From: JALEFZ01 sp039817415
GTDB lineage: Bacteria; Bacteroidota; Bacteroidia; J057
Direction of reading: 5' to 3'
DNA: 64,000 nucleotides
Assembly: GCA_039817415.1 (NCBI GenBank)
Contig: JBCBVV010000015.1
Location: forward strand, 62,001-126,000
The notes under the pieces were generated by a model. That model searched no databases. It was not told the DNA's origin and saw nothing but the letters and a program-made list of their open reading frames with translations. Positions 36,529 to 44,152 of this stretch are shown here, one piece after another. Both the position numbers and the translations under genes were made by a program. Numbering within the stretch: position 1 is the stretch's first letter; every line of letters begins with the position of its first letter.

Positions 36529-37389
36529 TCAGTGAATCAATTGCTTCAAAGAGACAATTTTTGTTTCTGTTTGCTGAAACTCCTCTAATCCTTTAGAAAT
36601 CGTTTGAGCTTGTTGAGGGGTTCCAAAGGGGGCGAGCAATAAATAATAGGAGGTTTGTTCTCCATTTTTCTCTGCAAAGGCATAAATATCCTTACGCCAG
36701 AATTTACTCAATTTTTTGTAGGACTTAATGAGCTTGGATTCCTTTTCTATGGCTGCCAAACGCAGTCCAAATTGATGGCTACTGTCGAGTTTAATGGCTT
36801 GTAATCCGGGAATACCTGTTTGGGGAAGACTTAGGATAAGGTCAGATGAATGGGATGGCAGACTCCCCCCTCTTGTCATACCAAAATACCGGGATGAAAG
36901 AGCGTGGGGGGAATCTGGTACAGGAGCAAGGGCAAGGGTTAAAGGTTTTTCGAGCGGTTGAATTCCCATTCTTTGGAGATGTCTGAAGAGAATTTTCTTC
37001 AAGGTCTCCATTTGTACAAATCCATCTACTCTACCGATCATATGTCCATCAGCATGAAAAATGATGAGAACTGGCTGATCAGAGGCCGGAAATTTATTGA
37101 GTATATCTTTTTCGTCTTTTTTGGCGTGGGCGCAATCAATCAGCGCCATCAAGAATTTACCCTCCATCCATTCCTTCAATTCGGGAGAATCCCATGTCTT
37201 CTGCTTAAGCTTTTTTGACATGCTGGATTGTTCCTGATGTAATAGGAGAAGGACGGGCTTATTGTCCTCTCTCGCCTTTTCTTTCAGTTGTTCCCAGCTC
37301 AGTGGGAAATCTGATAAGCAATCAGCTTGAACAGTTGAAAAGAACGGAGTCAGACAAAGTAAAGCAAGAGCGATGATCCTGGATTGCAT
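36529..37389 (-). CDS. Secreted thioredoxin-fold protein without CxxC, with C-terminal SPOR-like domain
   Basis: This 286-residue protein has a signal peptide (MQSRIIALALLCLTPFFSTVQA). Residues about 24-150 fit a thioredoxin-like fold of the SoxW/DUF255 kind: WEQLKEKAREDNKPVLLLL, LKEWMEGKFLMALIDCA, FPASDQPVLIIFHADG and the cis-proline equivalent in SDQP. Where a WCGPC motif is expected the sequence reads QEQSSMSKK, so redox activity is probably lost. Residues about 205-280 (GLRLAAIEKESKLIKSYKK, TSYYLLLAPFGTPQQAQTISK) resemble a SPOR domain, though less clearly than in the downstream protein. It is probably periplasmic. The pairing with the propeller-SPOR gene suggests a shared envelope task. 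Confidence 0.72.
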   Translation of the reverse strand: MQSRIIALALLCLTPFFSTVQADCLSDFPLSWEQLKEKAREDNKPVLLLLHQEQSSMSKKLKQKTWDSPELKEWMEGKFLMALIDCAHAKKDEKDILNKFPASDQPVLIIFHADGHMIGRVDGFVQMETLKKILFRHLQRMGIQPLEKPLTLALAPVPDSPHALSSRYFGMTRGGSLPSHSSDLILSLPQTGIPGLQAIKLDSSHQFGLRLAAIEKESKLIKSYKKLSKFWRKDIYAFAEKNGEQTSYYLLLAPFGTPQQAQTISKGLEEFQQTETKIVSLKQLIH

Positions 37390-37678
37390 GAGTCAAGAGC
37401 TGCTAGGGTGTTGATAATTGTATATAGTAGTGTACAATTTTCAGGATAAATATACATGAAAGTTTTGGAGGAATGGAAGTTTTTTTTGACCAAAATAAGA
37501 CAAATAGTACCTGAATCTAACTAGATAATTTGCGCGAAAGAATATTTATTAAGTGGGTAATTTGTGGTATGTATGCCTGATTCGTAGGTAATTAGGGATT
37601 TTTGTTGAGGCTAAAAAATGGATGTTCATCAAAAAATCTAACTTGTTCCTTTAGAATTTACTATCTCAAAAAAATAAT
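37390..37678. other. Intergenic region between the dnaB terminator and the pseudo-thioredoxin gene
   Basis: About 290 bases without a credible gene. A seven-pair inverted repeat AATTGTA/TACAATT with a ten-base loop lies near 37416-37439, close to the pseudo-thioredoxin start, and might be an operator. AT-rich; no tRNA or clear promoter was recognised. Confidence 0.3.
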
Positions 37679-37718
37679 AATCCGAAATGCAAATTATCAA
37701 GAAAATGCATTTCGGATT
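37679..37718 (-). terminator. Rho-independent terminator of dnaB
   Basis: Thirteen perfect pairs (37718-37706 with 37691-37679) and a 14-base loop are followed on the minus strand by TTATTTTTTTGAG. It starts 29 bases after the dnaB stop. Confidence 0.9.
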
Positions 37719-37747
37719 AGTGGCACGAAAATTGCTAGAAAATTTTT

Positions 37748-39289
37748 TTAAAATGGTACCTGCTGGTCGGAATTGTTATCCTGGTTCATTTTGGAAGGAA
37801 GGGTAATGGTATTGCCATTACCAGCATTGAAGGTATTGCCTGCTCCAGCATCAGCCTCTGGTAAGCCAGCATATTGCCAATCAGAAAACTTACCGTATTT
37901 ACCGATGAATTGAACCTTGCAGGTTCCTGTCGGGCCGTTTCTTTGCTTGGCAATAATCAATTCGGCCATACCAATGGTTGAATTGCCTTCGTCATCGGTT
38001 TCAAAACCGTAATACTCAGGGCGGTATAAGAACATCACCATGTCTGCATCCTGCTCGATGGAACCAGATTCCCTCAAATCCGATAAAACAGGTCTCTTAT
38101 CTCCACCTCTTGATTCTACCGCACGGCTCAACTGAGAAAGGGCAATCATGACCACATCCAGCTCTTTGGCAATTACCTTAAGAGATCGTGAAATAGCGGC
38201 AATTTCTTGTTCCCTGTTCCCACCTTTTGAGGCATTCCCCGTCATCAACTGGAGATAGTCAATAATAACCATCCCAATGTTCTTTTCTGCCTTCAAACGT
38301 CGGCATTTGGCCCTCAATTCGGCTATCCCCAAAGCAGGTGTATCGTCGATAAACAATTGGGCCTTGTGTAATGGGCCAATTCTTGTCATCAGCTGTTGCC
38401 ACTCAAATTCTTCCAGCTGTCCAGTTCTTACACGTTGGGCGTCTAATTCAGCTTCTGAGGTAATTAACCTTTGAACCAACTGGGTAGCTGCCATTTCCAG
38501 AGAGAAGAAGGCTACCCCTTCTCCAAATCGAAGGGCAGCATTGCGAGCCATGGTAAGCGTAAGGGCTGTTTTACCCATGGCAGGACGGGCAGCAATGATC
38601 ACAAGGTCAGTCTTTTGCCAGCCTGTCGTTTTCTTATCCAGTTCTGTTAGACCAGATGGAATACCTGTCACGCTGCTGTCTCGGCCTCTGATCTCTTCTA
38701 GTTTTTCAAGGGTTTTGATCACCAGATCATTCATCCCTTGATAATTTCGTTGAAGGTTGTTCTCTGAAATCTCAAAAATCTTTTGCTCAGTTGCGTCTAA
38801 GAGTTCAAACACATCTGTCGTCTCATCATAGGCTGATTTGATGGTCTCGTCCGAGAATTTAATCAATTGGCGAAGGATAAACTTCTCTACAATGATTCTC
38901 GCGTGGTATTCAATATTGGCTGCAGAAGCAACCCTGGATGTCAGTTCGGTTAAATAAAATGCACCACCTACTTGTTCTAGTTTTCCTTCTTGCCTAAGTG
39001 CATGCTTGATGGTAAGGATATCGATGGGCTCCGAATTGTTGAACAGGCTCAAAATGACTTCATAAATGAAACCATTAGCATCCTTGTAAAACATATGAGG
39101 CTTTAGGATATCCAAAATTCTGTGAAGAGAATTCTTTTCTAGCATCAAGGCGCCCAACACAGCTTCCTCCATATCCAAAGCCTGCGGAGGTAATTTTCCT
39201 GCAGGTGTTGAAGGCTGACTGGATAGCCTGCGCTGGTTGGGGTCATAGCCCCCTCTGGATTGAAAATCTGGTGGTGAAAAGGACGACAT
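37748..39289 (-). CDS. dnaB: Replicative DNA helicase DnaB
   Basis: I prefer the start at ATG 39289 (MSSFSPPDFQSRGG, 513 residues), since an upstream in-frame ATG at 39340 adds 17 residues (MIKRTFSSFFTK) that DnaB proteins lack. The N-terminal domain contains PPQALDMEEAVLGALMLEK, and the C-terminal RecA-like motor has Walker A ARPAMGKT, Walker B MVIIDYLQLM, and later ALSQLSRAVESRGGDKRP and SDLRESGSIEQDADMVMFLYR. The hexamer unwinds DNA at the replication fork. The C-terminal tail is Gly- and Asn-rich and ends VPF. It diverges from the cobalamin-riboswitch unit; two DnaA boxes lie upstream. A perfect terminator follows. Confidence 0.96.
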   Translation of the reverse strand: MSSFSPPDFQSRGGYDPNQRRLSSQPSTPAGKLPPQALDMEEAVLGALMLEKNSLHRILDILKPHMFYKDANGFIYEVILSLFNNSEPIDILTIKHALRQEGKLEQVGGAFYLTELTSRVASAANIEYHARIIVEKFILRQLIKFSDETIKSAYDETTDVFELLDATEQKIFEISENNLQRNYQGMNDLVIKTLEKLEEIRGRDSSVTGIPSGLTELDKKTTGWQKTDLVIIAARPAMGKTALTLTMARNAALRFGEGVAFFSLEMAATQLVQRLITSEAELDAQRVRTGQLEEFEWQQLMTRIGPLHKAQLFIDDTPALGIAELRAKCRRLKAEKNIGMVIIDYLQLMTGNASKGGNREQEIAAISRSLKVIAKELDVVMIALSQLSRAVESRGGDKRPVLSDLRESGSIEQDADMVMFLYRPEYYGFETDDEGNSTIGMAELIIAKQRNGPTGTCKVQFIGKYGKFSDWQYAGLPEADAGAGNTFNAGNGNTITLPSKMNQDNNSDQQVPF

Positions 39290-39461
39290 GTGGTTAGATT
39301 TTTCCTTAGTGAAAAAGGAACTAAATGTACGCTTTATCAAGCTGTATTGTCAATACAGGCTTTGAAAACTATGTAAGTAAGATAATCCAATTATCGCATA
39401 AAAATAAAGCTTACTCCCTCAATTCCGTTTCTGCCTACATTTTTTAATTCAGCATTCTTTT

Positions 39462-39515
39462 TTATCCACAATAAACTGTTCCTAATCGGAATTATTGTGG
39501 GTTTAATGTGGATAA
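39462..39515. promoter_or_regulatory. Pair of perfect inverted DnaA boxes upstream of dnaB
   Basis: TTATCCACA (39462-39470) and its exact reverse complement TGTGGATAA (39507-39515) are 36 bases apart and face each other. Both equal the DnaA-box consensus TTATNCACA. CCACAATAA/TTATTGTGG inside the pair (39466-39474 and 39492-39500) adds a local hairpin. The site lies 172 bases upstream of the dnaB start, in AT-rich DNA. Confidence 0.55.
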
Positions 39516-39584
39516 ATTGCTCCCTTTAGTACGCATATGAAAGGGCTAATTTGTCCTTTCCTTTAATTTTCCCTTCTTGTGCAT

Positions 39585-39745
39585 GGATTTGGTTTCCGCC
39601 TTGTGCGGGATTAAAAGGGAATCCGGTGAAAATCCGGAGCAGTCCCCGCTGCTGTAAGTTCTATTACAGCTTTTGATTACACGCCACTTTGCATATGCAT
39701 GGGAAGGCATCAAAAGTAGAACGAGCCAGAAGACCTGCCAGTTCA
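39585..39745 (+). ncRNA. Cobalamin riboswitch
   Basis: The core boxes of the B12 aptamer are present in order: AATCCGGTGAAAATCCGG (39620-39637), CAGTCCCCGCTGCTGTAA (39640-39657), GCCACTTTGC...GGGAAGGC (39683-39708) and GAGCCAGAAGACCTGCC (39723-39739). A small TCCGC/GCGGGA hairpin precedes them. It lies in the leader of a TonB-dependent receptor gene, which is the usual target of this riboswitch. Binding of adenosyl- or methylcobalamin should switch the downstream genes off. The boundaries are approximate. Confidence 0.95.
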
Positions 39746-39887
39746 TGTTCGCTTTATCGACTTTCGGAGGAAAAGTTGGCGATGGATAGCTGTACCCAAC
39801 TTTGGTCTCTGTTCAGGAGGCTGCCTAACTTTTCCTATCAACAGCTAAAAATCTGCCTTTTCTCTTTCGGAGCATGCAAACTGGCAG
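39735..39887 (+). promoter_or_regulatory. Candidate riboswitch expression platform for the btuB-like gene
   Basis: CTGCCAGTT (39735-39743), at the 3' edge of the aptamer, is the exact complement of AACTGGCAG (39879-39887), the nine bases just before the ATG at 39888. In between, 39772-39779 can pair with 39796-39803 (eight pairs), or 39769-39780 can pair with 39823-39835 (12 pairs with one bulged base); the two exclude each other. This fits a switch that hides or frees the start site, but no structure has been measured. Confidence 0.55.
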
Positions 39888-41825
39888 ATGAAAAAACTAC
39901 TGAGATTTACATGTCTAGCATTTCTGCAAAGTATAGGCCTGCTCTCCTTTGCACAGGAAGCCTCACCGGATTCTGTTCAACAAGACCCCTATTTCAAAGA
40001 AGGGCAAAAGTTGTATTCAGTAGCCCCTATTTCAATTAGAGGAAACAGCTCTCATGAAAATTCTATCTTGGTGTCTGCAGCGGATAAGGTAAGTAACTTG
40101 GCCGAATTCCTTCAGGATGAAGGTCATATCTATATCAAGACCTATGGCCTCGGCTCTTTGGCAACCAGTTCTGTAAGAGGGGGAAGCGCCGCACAAACTC
40201 TTGTCCTGTGGAATGGACTTCCCATTAGCAGTCCGATGCTGGGGCAACTTGATCTATCTCTCCTTCCCGTTTCTTCCTTTCAGTCAGTCTCGCTGGAAAA
40301 AGGTGGTTCGTCCTCTCTGTGGGGAAGCGGAGCAGTGGCAGGAACAATTGCCTTAAACCCTTCCCATCTAGGAAAACACGACTTGGCCATAGAAGCTGGT
40401 GGAAGTTTAGGAAGCTTTGGATTGAATGAGCAGGAGGCCTCCTTGACTTTTCGTGCAAGAAAGCTTCGTATGTATTCTTCTACACATCTGCAACGACAAT
40501 CTGCAGAAAATGATTTTTGGTATGAACCTGCTCCTGGAGTTGATTTGAGGCAACAGACAAATGCTCAATTTGATCAGCTTTCTTTGGTACAACAACTGAG
40601 ATTTGACTTTAATGATCGGCATCAACTGTCGCTTCATTATTGGTGGCAGGATGCAGATAGACAAATTCCTCCAACCAATACCCAAAGAAGGAGTGAGGCA
40701 AGGCAGGAGGATAATTCTCATCGTGCTATCTTATCCTACAAATATTCCTCTTTTTCGAAATGGCCAAATCTGTGGGAGATCAAGGCCAAATTAGCAGTCT
40801 TCGAAGAAAGCCTCCAATATGATGATGCGCAATTTGGGATTTTTTCAGCTAGTCGATTCCGTACCCTCTTTGCCGATGTCCAGAGTGATTTTATCGTTGG
40901 GGAGAAATGGCAGTTTCTAGCTGGGGCAACTCATTCCTTTACAGAGGCATTTAACGAAGCCTATGGAGATCCCCAGAACGAAAGCAGAACAGCCTTATTT
41001 GCTTCCATCGATTATAATTTCCGCTCTTCAAGTAAATGGAAAGCCACCTTAGTAGGGAGGGCTGAAGTAATTGATAGCCAGATGGTTCCTTTTGTTCCTA
41101 TGCTAAAGGCCAGTTATCAACTCACCGATTTGGCCAAGATCAGGATTGATTTAAGTCGAAATTATAGAGCGCCCACCTTAAATGACCGCTTTTGGATGCC
41201 AGGAGGCAATCCTGACCTTTTGCCTGAATCAGGATGGAGCCAAGAATTAGGCTTAGATCATGCCTTAGGAAATGAGCAATTGAATTTTTCTTATGATCTA
41301 TGCTTATACAACAGGCTTATCGACAATTGGATATTGTGGGGGGTAGCAGAAGGCAATTCCTTCTGGTCTGCAAATAATCTGAGCAGGGTATGGAGTAGGG
41401 GAGTTGAGGCTAGATTTGATCTTAAGTATCCCTTGCCCCAAGGAGGTCCTAAGCTCAGTCTGGGCTATGATTACAATAGGTCTACGAATCAGGTAACTCT
41501 TTCCCAGCCGCGCATTGAGGAGGGAGAGCAACTCATATATACACCAGTTCACCAGGCCTTTGCTCAATTAAGTTTTGACTGGGGCTTGTTCAATATCCAG
41601 TACCAGCATACTTATACCGGTGCTACTGAAGGAATCAACGATCCAATTGATGCATTCTTACTGGGTAACCTTAAGACTTCTTATACACTCAAAAAGGGGA
41701 AAAGCCAATTGGCTTGCTTCCTTAGAGTAAACAATATCTGGAACCAAACCTATCTCGTGCTGGAAAGAAGGCCCATGCCGGGCATTAATTTTCAGGCGGG
41801 ACTCCATATTACTTACCAAAAATAA
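39888..41825 (+). CDS. TonB-dependent receptor, BtuB-like
   Basis: This 645-residue outer-membrane receptor has a signal peptide (MKKLLRFTCLAFLQSIGLLSFAQ). The plug domain (about 45-165) contains VSNLAEFLQDEGHIYIKTYGLGSLA, VRGGSAAQTLVLWNG and SVSLEKGGSSSLWGSGAVAG, typical of BtuB-type receptors, and the rest is a 22-strand barrel that ends in an aromatic-containing last strand. It should import a large ligand using TonB energy. The upstream cobalamin riboswitch makes vitamin B12 or a precursor the natural ligand. The DUF4465-T9SS gene follows seven bases after its stop and is likely to be its partner. Size and context fit a BtuB homologue, but I give no symbol since B12 transport is inferred. 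Confidence 0.9.
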   Translation: MKKLLRFTCLAFLQSIGLLSFAQEASPDSVQQDPYFKEGQKLYSVAPISIRGNSSHENSILVSAADKVSNLAEFLQDEGHIYIKTYGLGSLATSSVRGGSAAQTLVLWNGLPISSPMLGQLDLSLLPVSSFQSVSLEKGGSSSLWGSGAVAGTIALNPSHLGKHDLAIEAGGSLGSFGLNEQEASLTFRARKLRMYSSTHLQRQSAENDFWYEPAPGVDLRQQTNAQFDQLSLVQQLRFDFNDRHQLSLHYWWQDADRQIPPTNTQRRSEARQEDNSHRAILSYKYSSFSKWPNLWEIKAKLAVFEESLQYDDAQFGIFSASRFRTLFADVQSDFIVGEKWQFLAGATHSFTEAFNEAYGDPQNESRTALFASIDYNFRSSSKWKATLVGRAEVIDSQMVPFVPMLKASYQLTDLAKIRIDLSRNYRAPTLNDRFWMPGGNPDLLPESGWSQELGLDHALGNEQLNFSYDLCLYNRLIDNWILWGVAEGNSFWSANNLSRVWSRGVEARFDLKYPLPQGGPKLSLGYDYNRSTNQVTLSQPRIEEGEQLIYTPVHQAFAQLSFDWGLFNIQYQHTYTGATEGINDPIDAFLLGNLKTSYTLKKGKSQLACFLRVNNIWNQTYLVLERRPMPGINFQAGLHITYQK

Positions 41826-41832
41826 CAAGAAC

Positions 41833-42798
41833 ATGAGATCAATTTTTACAATGATTTTTGTGGCACTTAGTCTTTCCCTTATGGGGCAAAGCGTAGCCGA
41901 TTTTGAAAACTTGAATGTTGAACCTGATTCTTTCCTGAATGGAAGTGATCTTTCTGGTGGATTTGATGCTGGAGATGTGTTTTTACCAAATGAGTTTAAT
42001 GCACAGTTTAGCTCTTGGTCTGGATGGGCGATTTCGAATACCACTGACACCTTAACTCCTGGTCCAGATAACCAGTATAGCTCTGTGGTCGGTACAGGTG
42101 TAGATGGATCTGAGACCTACGCAGTAACTCATAGATTTGGTGGGCCTACTCAGATGAAGCTCAAAAACGCTGCTATGGGTAAACCTGTACAGAGTATTTT
42201 TGTAACCAATGCGACCTATGCATACAGATCTATGCTAGATGGTGATATGTTTGCCAAGCAATTTGGAGGGGTAACGGGAGATGATCCAGATTTTTTCCTG
42301 TTAACAATCAAAGGATACTACAATGGGAGCCTAATTGCAGATACAATCGATTTTTACCTAGCTGATTATAGATTTTCTAATAATTCAGAGGATTACATCG
42401 TAAACGAGTGGACTAAGCTTGATCTTTCTCCTTTGGGAAATGTTGATAGCCTGTTTTTCTTCCTTTCCTCTTCTGATGTAGGGATGTTTGGAATGAATAC
42501 ACCAGCTTATTTCTGTGTAGATAATGTTGAAACGACTTCGTTTGCTACCTCTTTGGAAGATCAGTCAGCTGCATTAAGCGTGTATCCAAACCCTTCCTAC
42601 GGGCAGATTCAGCTCAAGGGGAATCTAGCTTCAAATATGACTGTTAGCCTTGTGAATTTACAGGGAAGTGTATTGAGAAGATGGAATGCCGTTAGACCTA
42701 TGCAGCCATTAGACCTAGCAGATCTACCCAAGGGAATTTATCAACTATCTATCCAGCAAGGAGAAGAGAGAACTTGGCAAAGAATTGTGTTGAAGTAA
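41833..42798 (+). CDS. DUF4465 protein with T9SS sorting tail, likely B12-receptor partner
   Basis: This 321-residue protein begins with a signal peptide (MRSIFTMIFVALSLSLMGQS). The core matches DUF4465: DFENLNVEPDSFLNG, FNAQFSSWSGWAISNTTD, ETYAVTH and VNEWTKLDLSPLGNVDSLFFFLSSSD. It ends with a T9SS type A tail (LSVYPNPSYGQIQLKG). It is cotranscribed with the btuB-like receptor, seven bases apart, under the cobalamin riboswitch. As I recall, surface proteins of the BtuH type in gut Bacteroides bind vitamin B12 and may belong to this domain family; that link is memory, not something shown here. A role in capturing cobalamin at the surface is inferred. Gut relatives are lipoproteins, whereas this one uses a sorting tail. 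Confidence 0.85.
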   Translation: MRSIFTMIFVALSLSLMGQSVADFENLNVEPDSFLNGSDLSGGFDAGDVFLPNEFNAQFSSWSGWAISNTTDTLTPGPDNQYSSVVGTGVDGSETYAVTHRFGGPTQMKLKNAAMGKPVQSIFVTNATYAYRSMLDGDMFAKQFGGVTGDDPDFFLLTIKGYYNGSLIADTIDFYLADYRFSNNSEDYIVNEWTKLDLSPLGNVDSLFFFLSSSDVGMFGMNTPAYFCVDNVETTSFATSLEDQSAALSVYPNPSYGQIQLKGNLASNMTVSLVNLQGSVLRRWNAVRPMQPLDLADLPKGIYQLSIQQGEERTWQRIVLK

Positions 42799-42871
42799 TG
42801 AAATCATTGTCGGATGGATGATAAATATTGCGGGTGATTCCTTATTTTCTTGGGGTCATTAATGCCAGCAT

Positions 42872-44080
42872 ATGAAATCCATCCGACTTACCTTTCCAAA
42901 TAGAAATCAACTGCAGCTTTCTGCCTCCCTTGACCTTCCATTGGGGGAAAAGCCTAAAGCCTTTGCCATCTTTGCGCATTGTTTTACATGCGGGAAGAAC
43001 CTTCGGGCAGAACGAAATATTTCTCGCTCCCTAACACAAAATGGATTTGGAGTACTCAGATTCGATTTTGCCGGAATTGGGGAAAGTGAAGGGGAATTTT
43101 ACGATACTAATTTTTCTACGAACGTTGCAGACCTTTTAGATGCAGCTGCCTTCTTGGCTGATCAGTACATGCCACCTTCCTTATTAGTTGGTCATTCCTT
43201 AGGAGGAGCAGCAGTTATCCTTGCAGGTAGCCAAATCGACTCTGTTCAAGCCATTGCCACAGTAGGGGCTCCTTCAGAGCCAGAGCACGTCAGACACCTG
43301 TTTGCTGCTATTGAGGATCGGATCCGATCGGAGGGAGAAGGAGAAATTAAGATTGGTGGCAAACTGGTAACCATCCAAAAACACTTTCTTGAAGATATCG
43401 AGTCCATAAGCCTAAAGGATATTATCAAAAATATGCGGAAGGCCTTGCTCATCATGCATTCTCCCCAGGATAATATCGTCGGCATCAACAACGCCAGTGA
43501 AATTTACCTCTCAGCTTGGCATCCCAAAAGCTTTATGACCCTTGATGGAGCAGATCATTTACTGTCTGCTAAAAATGATTCGCTTTATGCAGGCCAGGTC
43601 ATTGCATCTTGGGTAACTAGATATATCGACTTGGAAGAGGAAGAGCCCTTGCTGACTGATAAACAGGCAGTTGTTCGTATTGGTCAAACAGGGTTTACCA
43701 CTGAGGTAAGGACAGGGAAGCATAAATTCCTAGCTGATGAACCACCTTCTGTAGGTGGAGATGACCTCGGACCGACTCCTTATGATCTATTGGTTAGTTC
43801 ATTGGGAGTATGTACTGCCATGACTATGCGTATGTATGCAGACCGAAAAGGATGGCCCCTAGAGGAAGTGAGGGTACACCTTGAACATCGCCATGAATAT
43901 GCTGAAGACGCCGCCAATGCCGATTCCAAACCCGCTAAAATCGATGTGATTGAGAGAATCATTGAAATAGAGGGCGATCTTGACGAAAAGCAACAAGCCA
44001 GAATGATGGAAATCGCAGACAAATGCCCTGTCCATCGTACCCTACACAATGAAATTGTAGTAGAGACCAGAAGAGGGTAA
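42872..44080 (+). CDS. Alpha/beta-hydrolase fused to OsmC-like peroxidase domain
   Basis: This 402-residue protein joins two domains. Residues 1-250 are an alpha/beta hydrolase: FAHCFTCGKN carries the oxyanion region, VGHSLGGAAV the nucleophile serine, and HSPQDNIV and GADHLLSAKND the acid and histidine. Residues 265-402 are OsmC-like, with the redox cysteines in SSLGVCTAMTM and DKCPVHRTL, which reduce organic hydroperoxides. The same fusion is known in other bacteria. It follows the DUF4465 gene by 73 bases and could be part of the same transcript or have its own promoter. It ends at a bidirectional terminator. The hydrolase substrate is unknown. The protein is cytosolic. Confidence 0.9.
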   Translation: MKSIRLTFPNRNQLQLSASLDLPLGEKPKAFAIFAHCFTCGKNLRAERNISRSLTQNGFGVLRFDFAGIGESEGEFYDTNFSTNVADLLDAAAFLADQYMPPSLLVGHSLGGAAVILAGSQIDSVQAIATVGAPSEPEHVRHLFAAIEDRIRSEGEGEIKIGGKLVTIQKHFLEDIESISLKDIIKNMRKALLIMHSPQDNIVGINNASEIYLSAWHPKSFMTLDGADHLLSAKNDSLYAGQVIASWVTRYIDLEEEEPLLTDKQAVVRIGQTGFTTEVRTGKHKFLADEPPSVGGDDLGPTPYDLLVSSLGVCTAMTMRMYADRKGWPLEEVRVHLEHRHEYAEDAANADSKPAKIDVIERIIEIEGDLDEKQQARMMEIADKCPVHRTLHNEIVVETRRG

Positions 44081-44094
44081 GAATACGGCCTAAA

Positions 44095-44128
44095 AAAATA
44101 GGCTGTCCCAATGGGGGCAGCCTATTTT
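44095..44128. terminator. Bidirectional terminator between hydrolase-OsmC and desaturase genes
   Basis: A stem of about 14 pairs (AATAGGCTG against CAGCCTATT as core, 44097-44105 with 44118-44126, plus flanking A/T and C/G pairs) serves both strands. The minus side ends in TTTTTTT; the plus side in TTTTCT. Confidence 0.85.
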
Positions 44129-44152
44129 CTATGAAAAAAACAAAGTATGATA

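Noticed and set aside
37390..37678. tRNA or small RNA gene
   Set aside because: No cloverleaf or TTCGA-type arm was found; only one short inverted repeat is present.
39462..39515. Possible chromosomal origin of replication
   Set aside because: Only two boxes were seen, there is no dnaA or gidA neighbour and skew cannot be judged in a short window. Reported only as a DnaA-box pair.
39689..40039. 116-codon plus-strand frame across the riboswitch and btuB-like start
   Set aside because: It runs through the aptamer and out of frame into the receptor gene, so it is a chance open frame.
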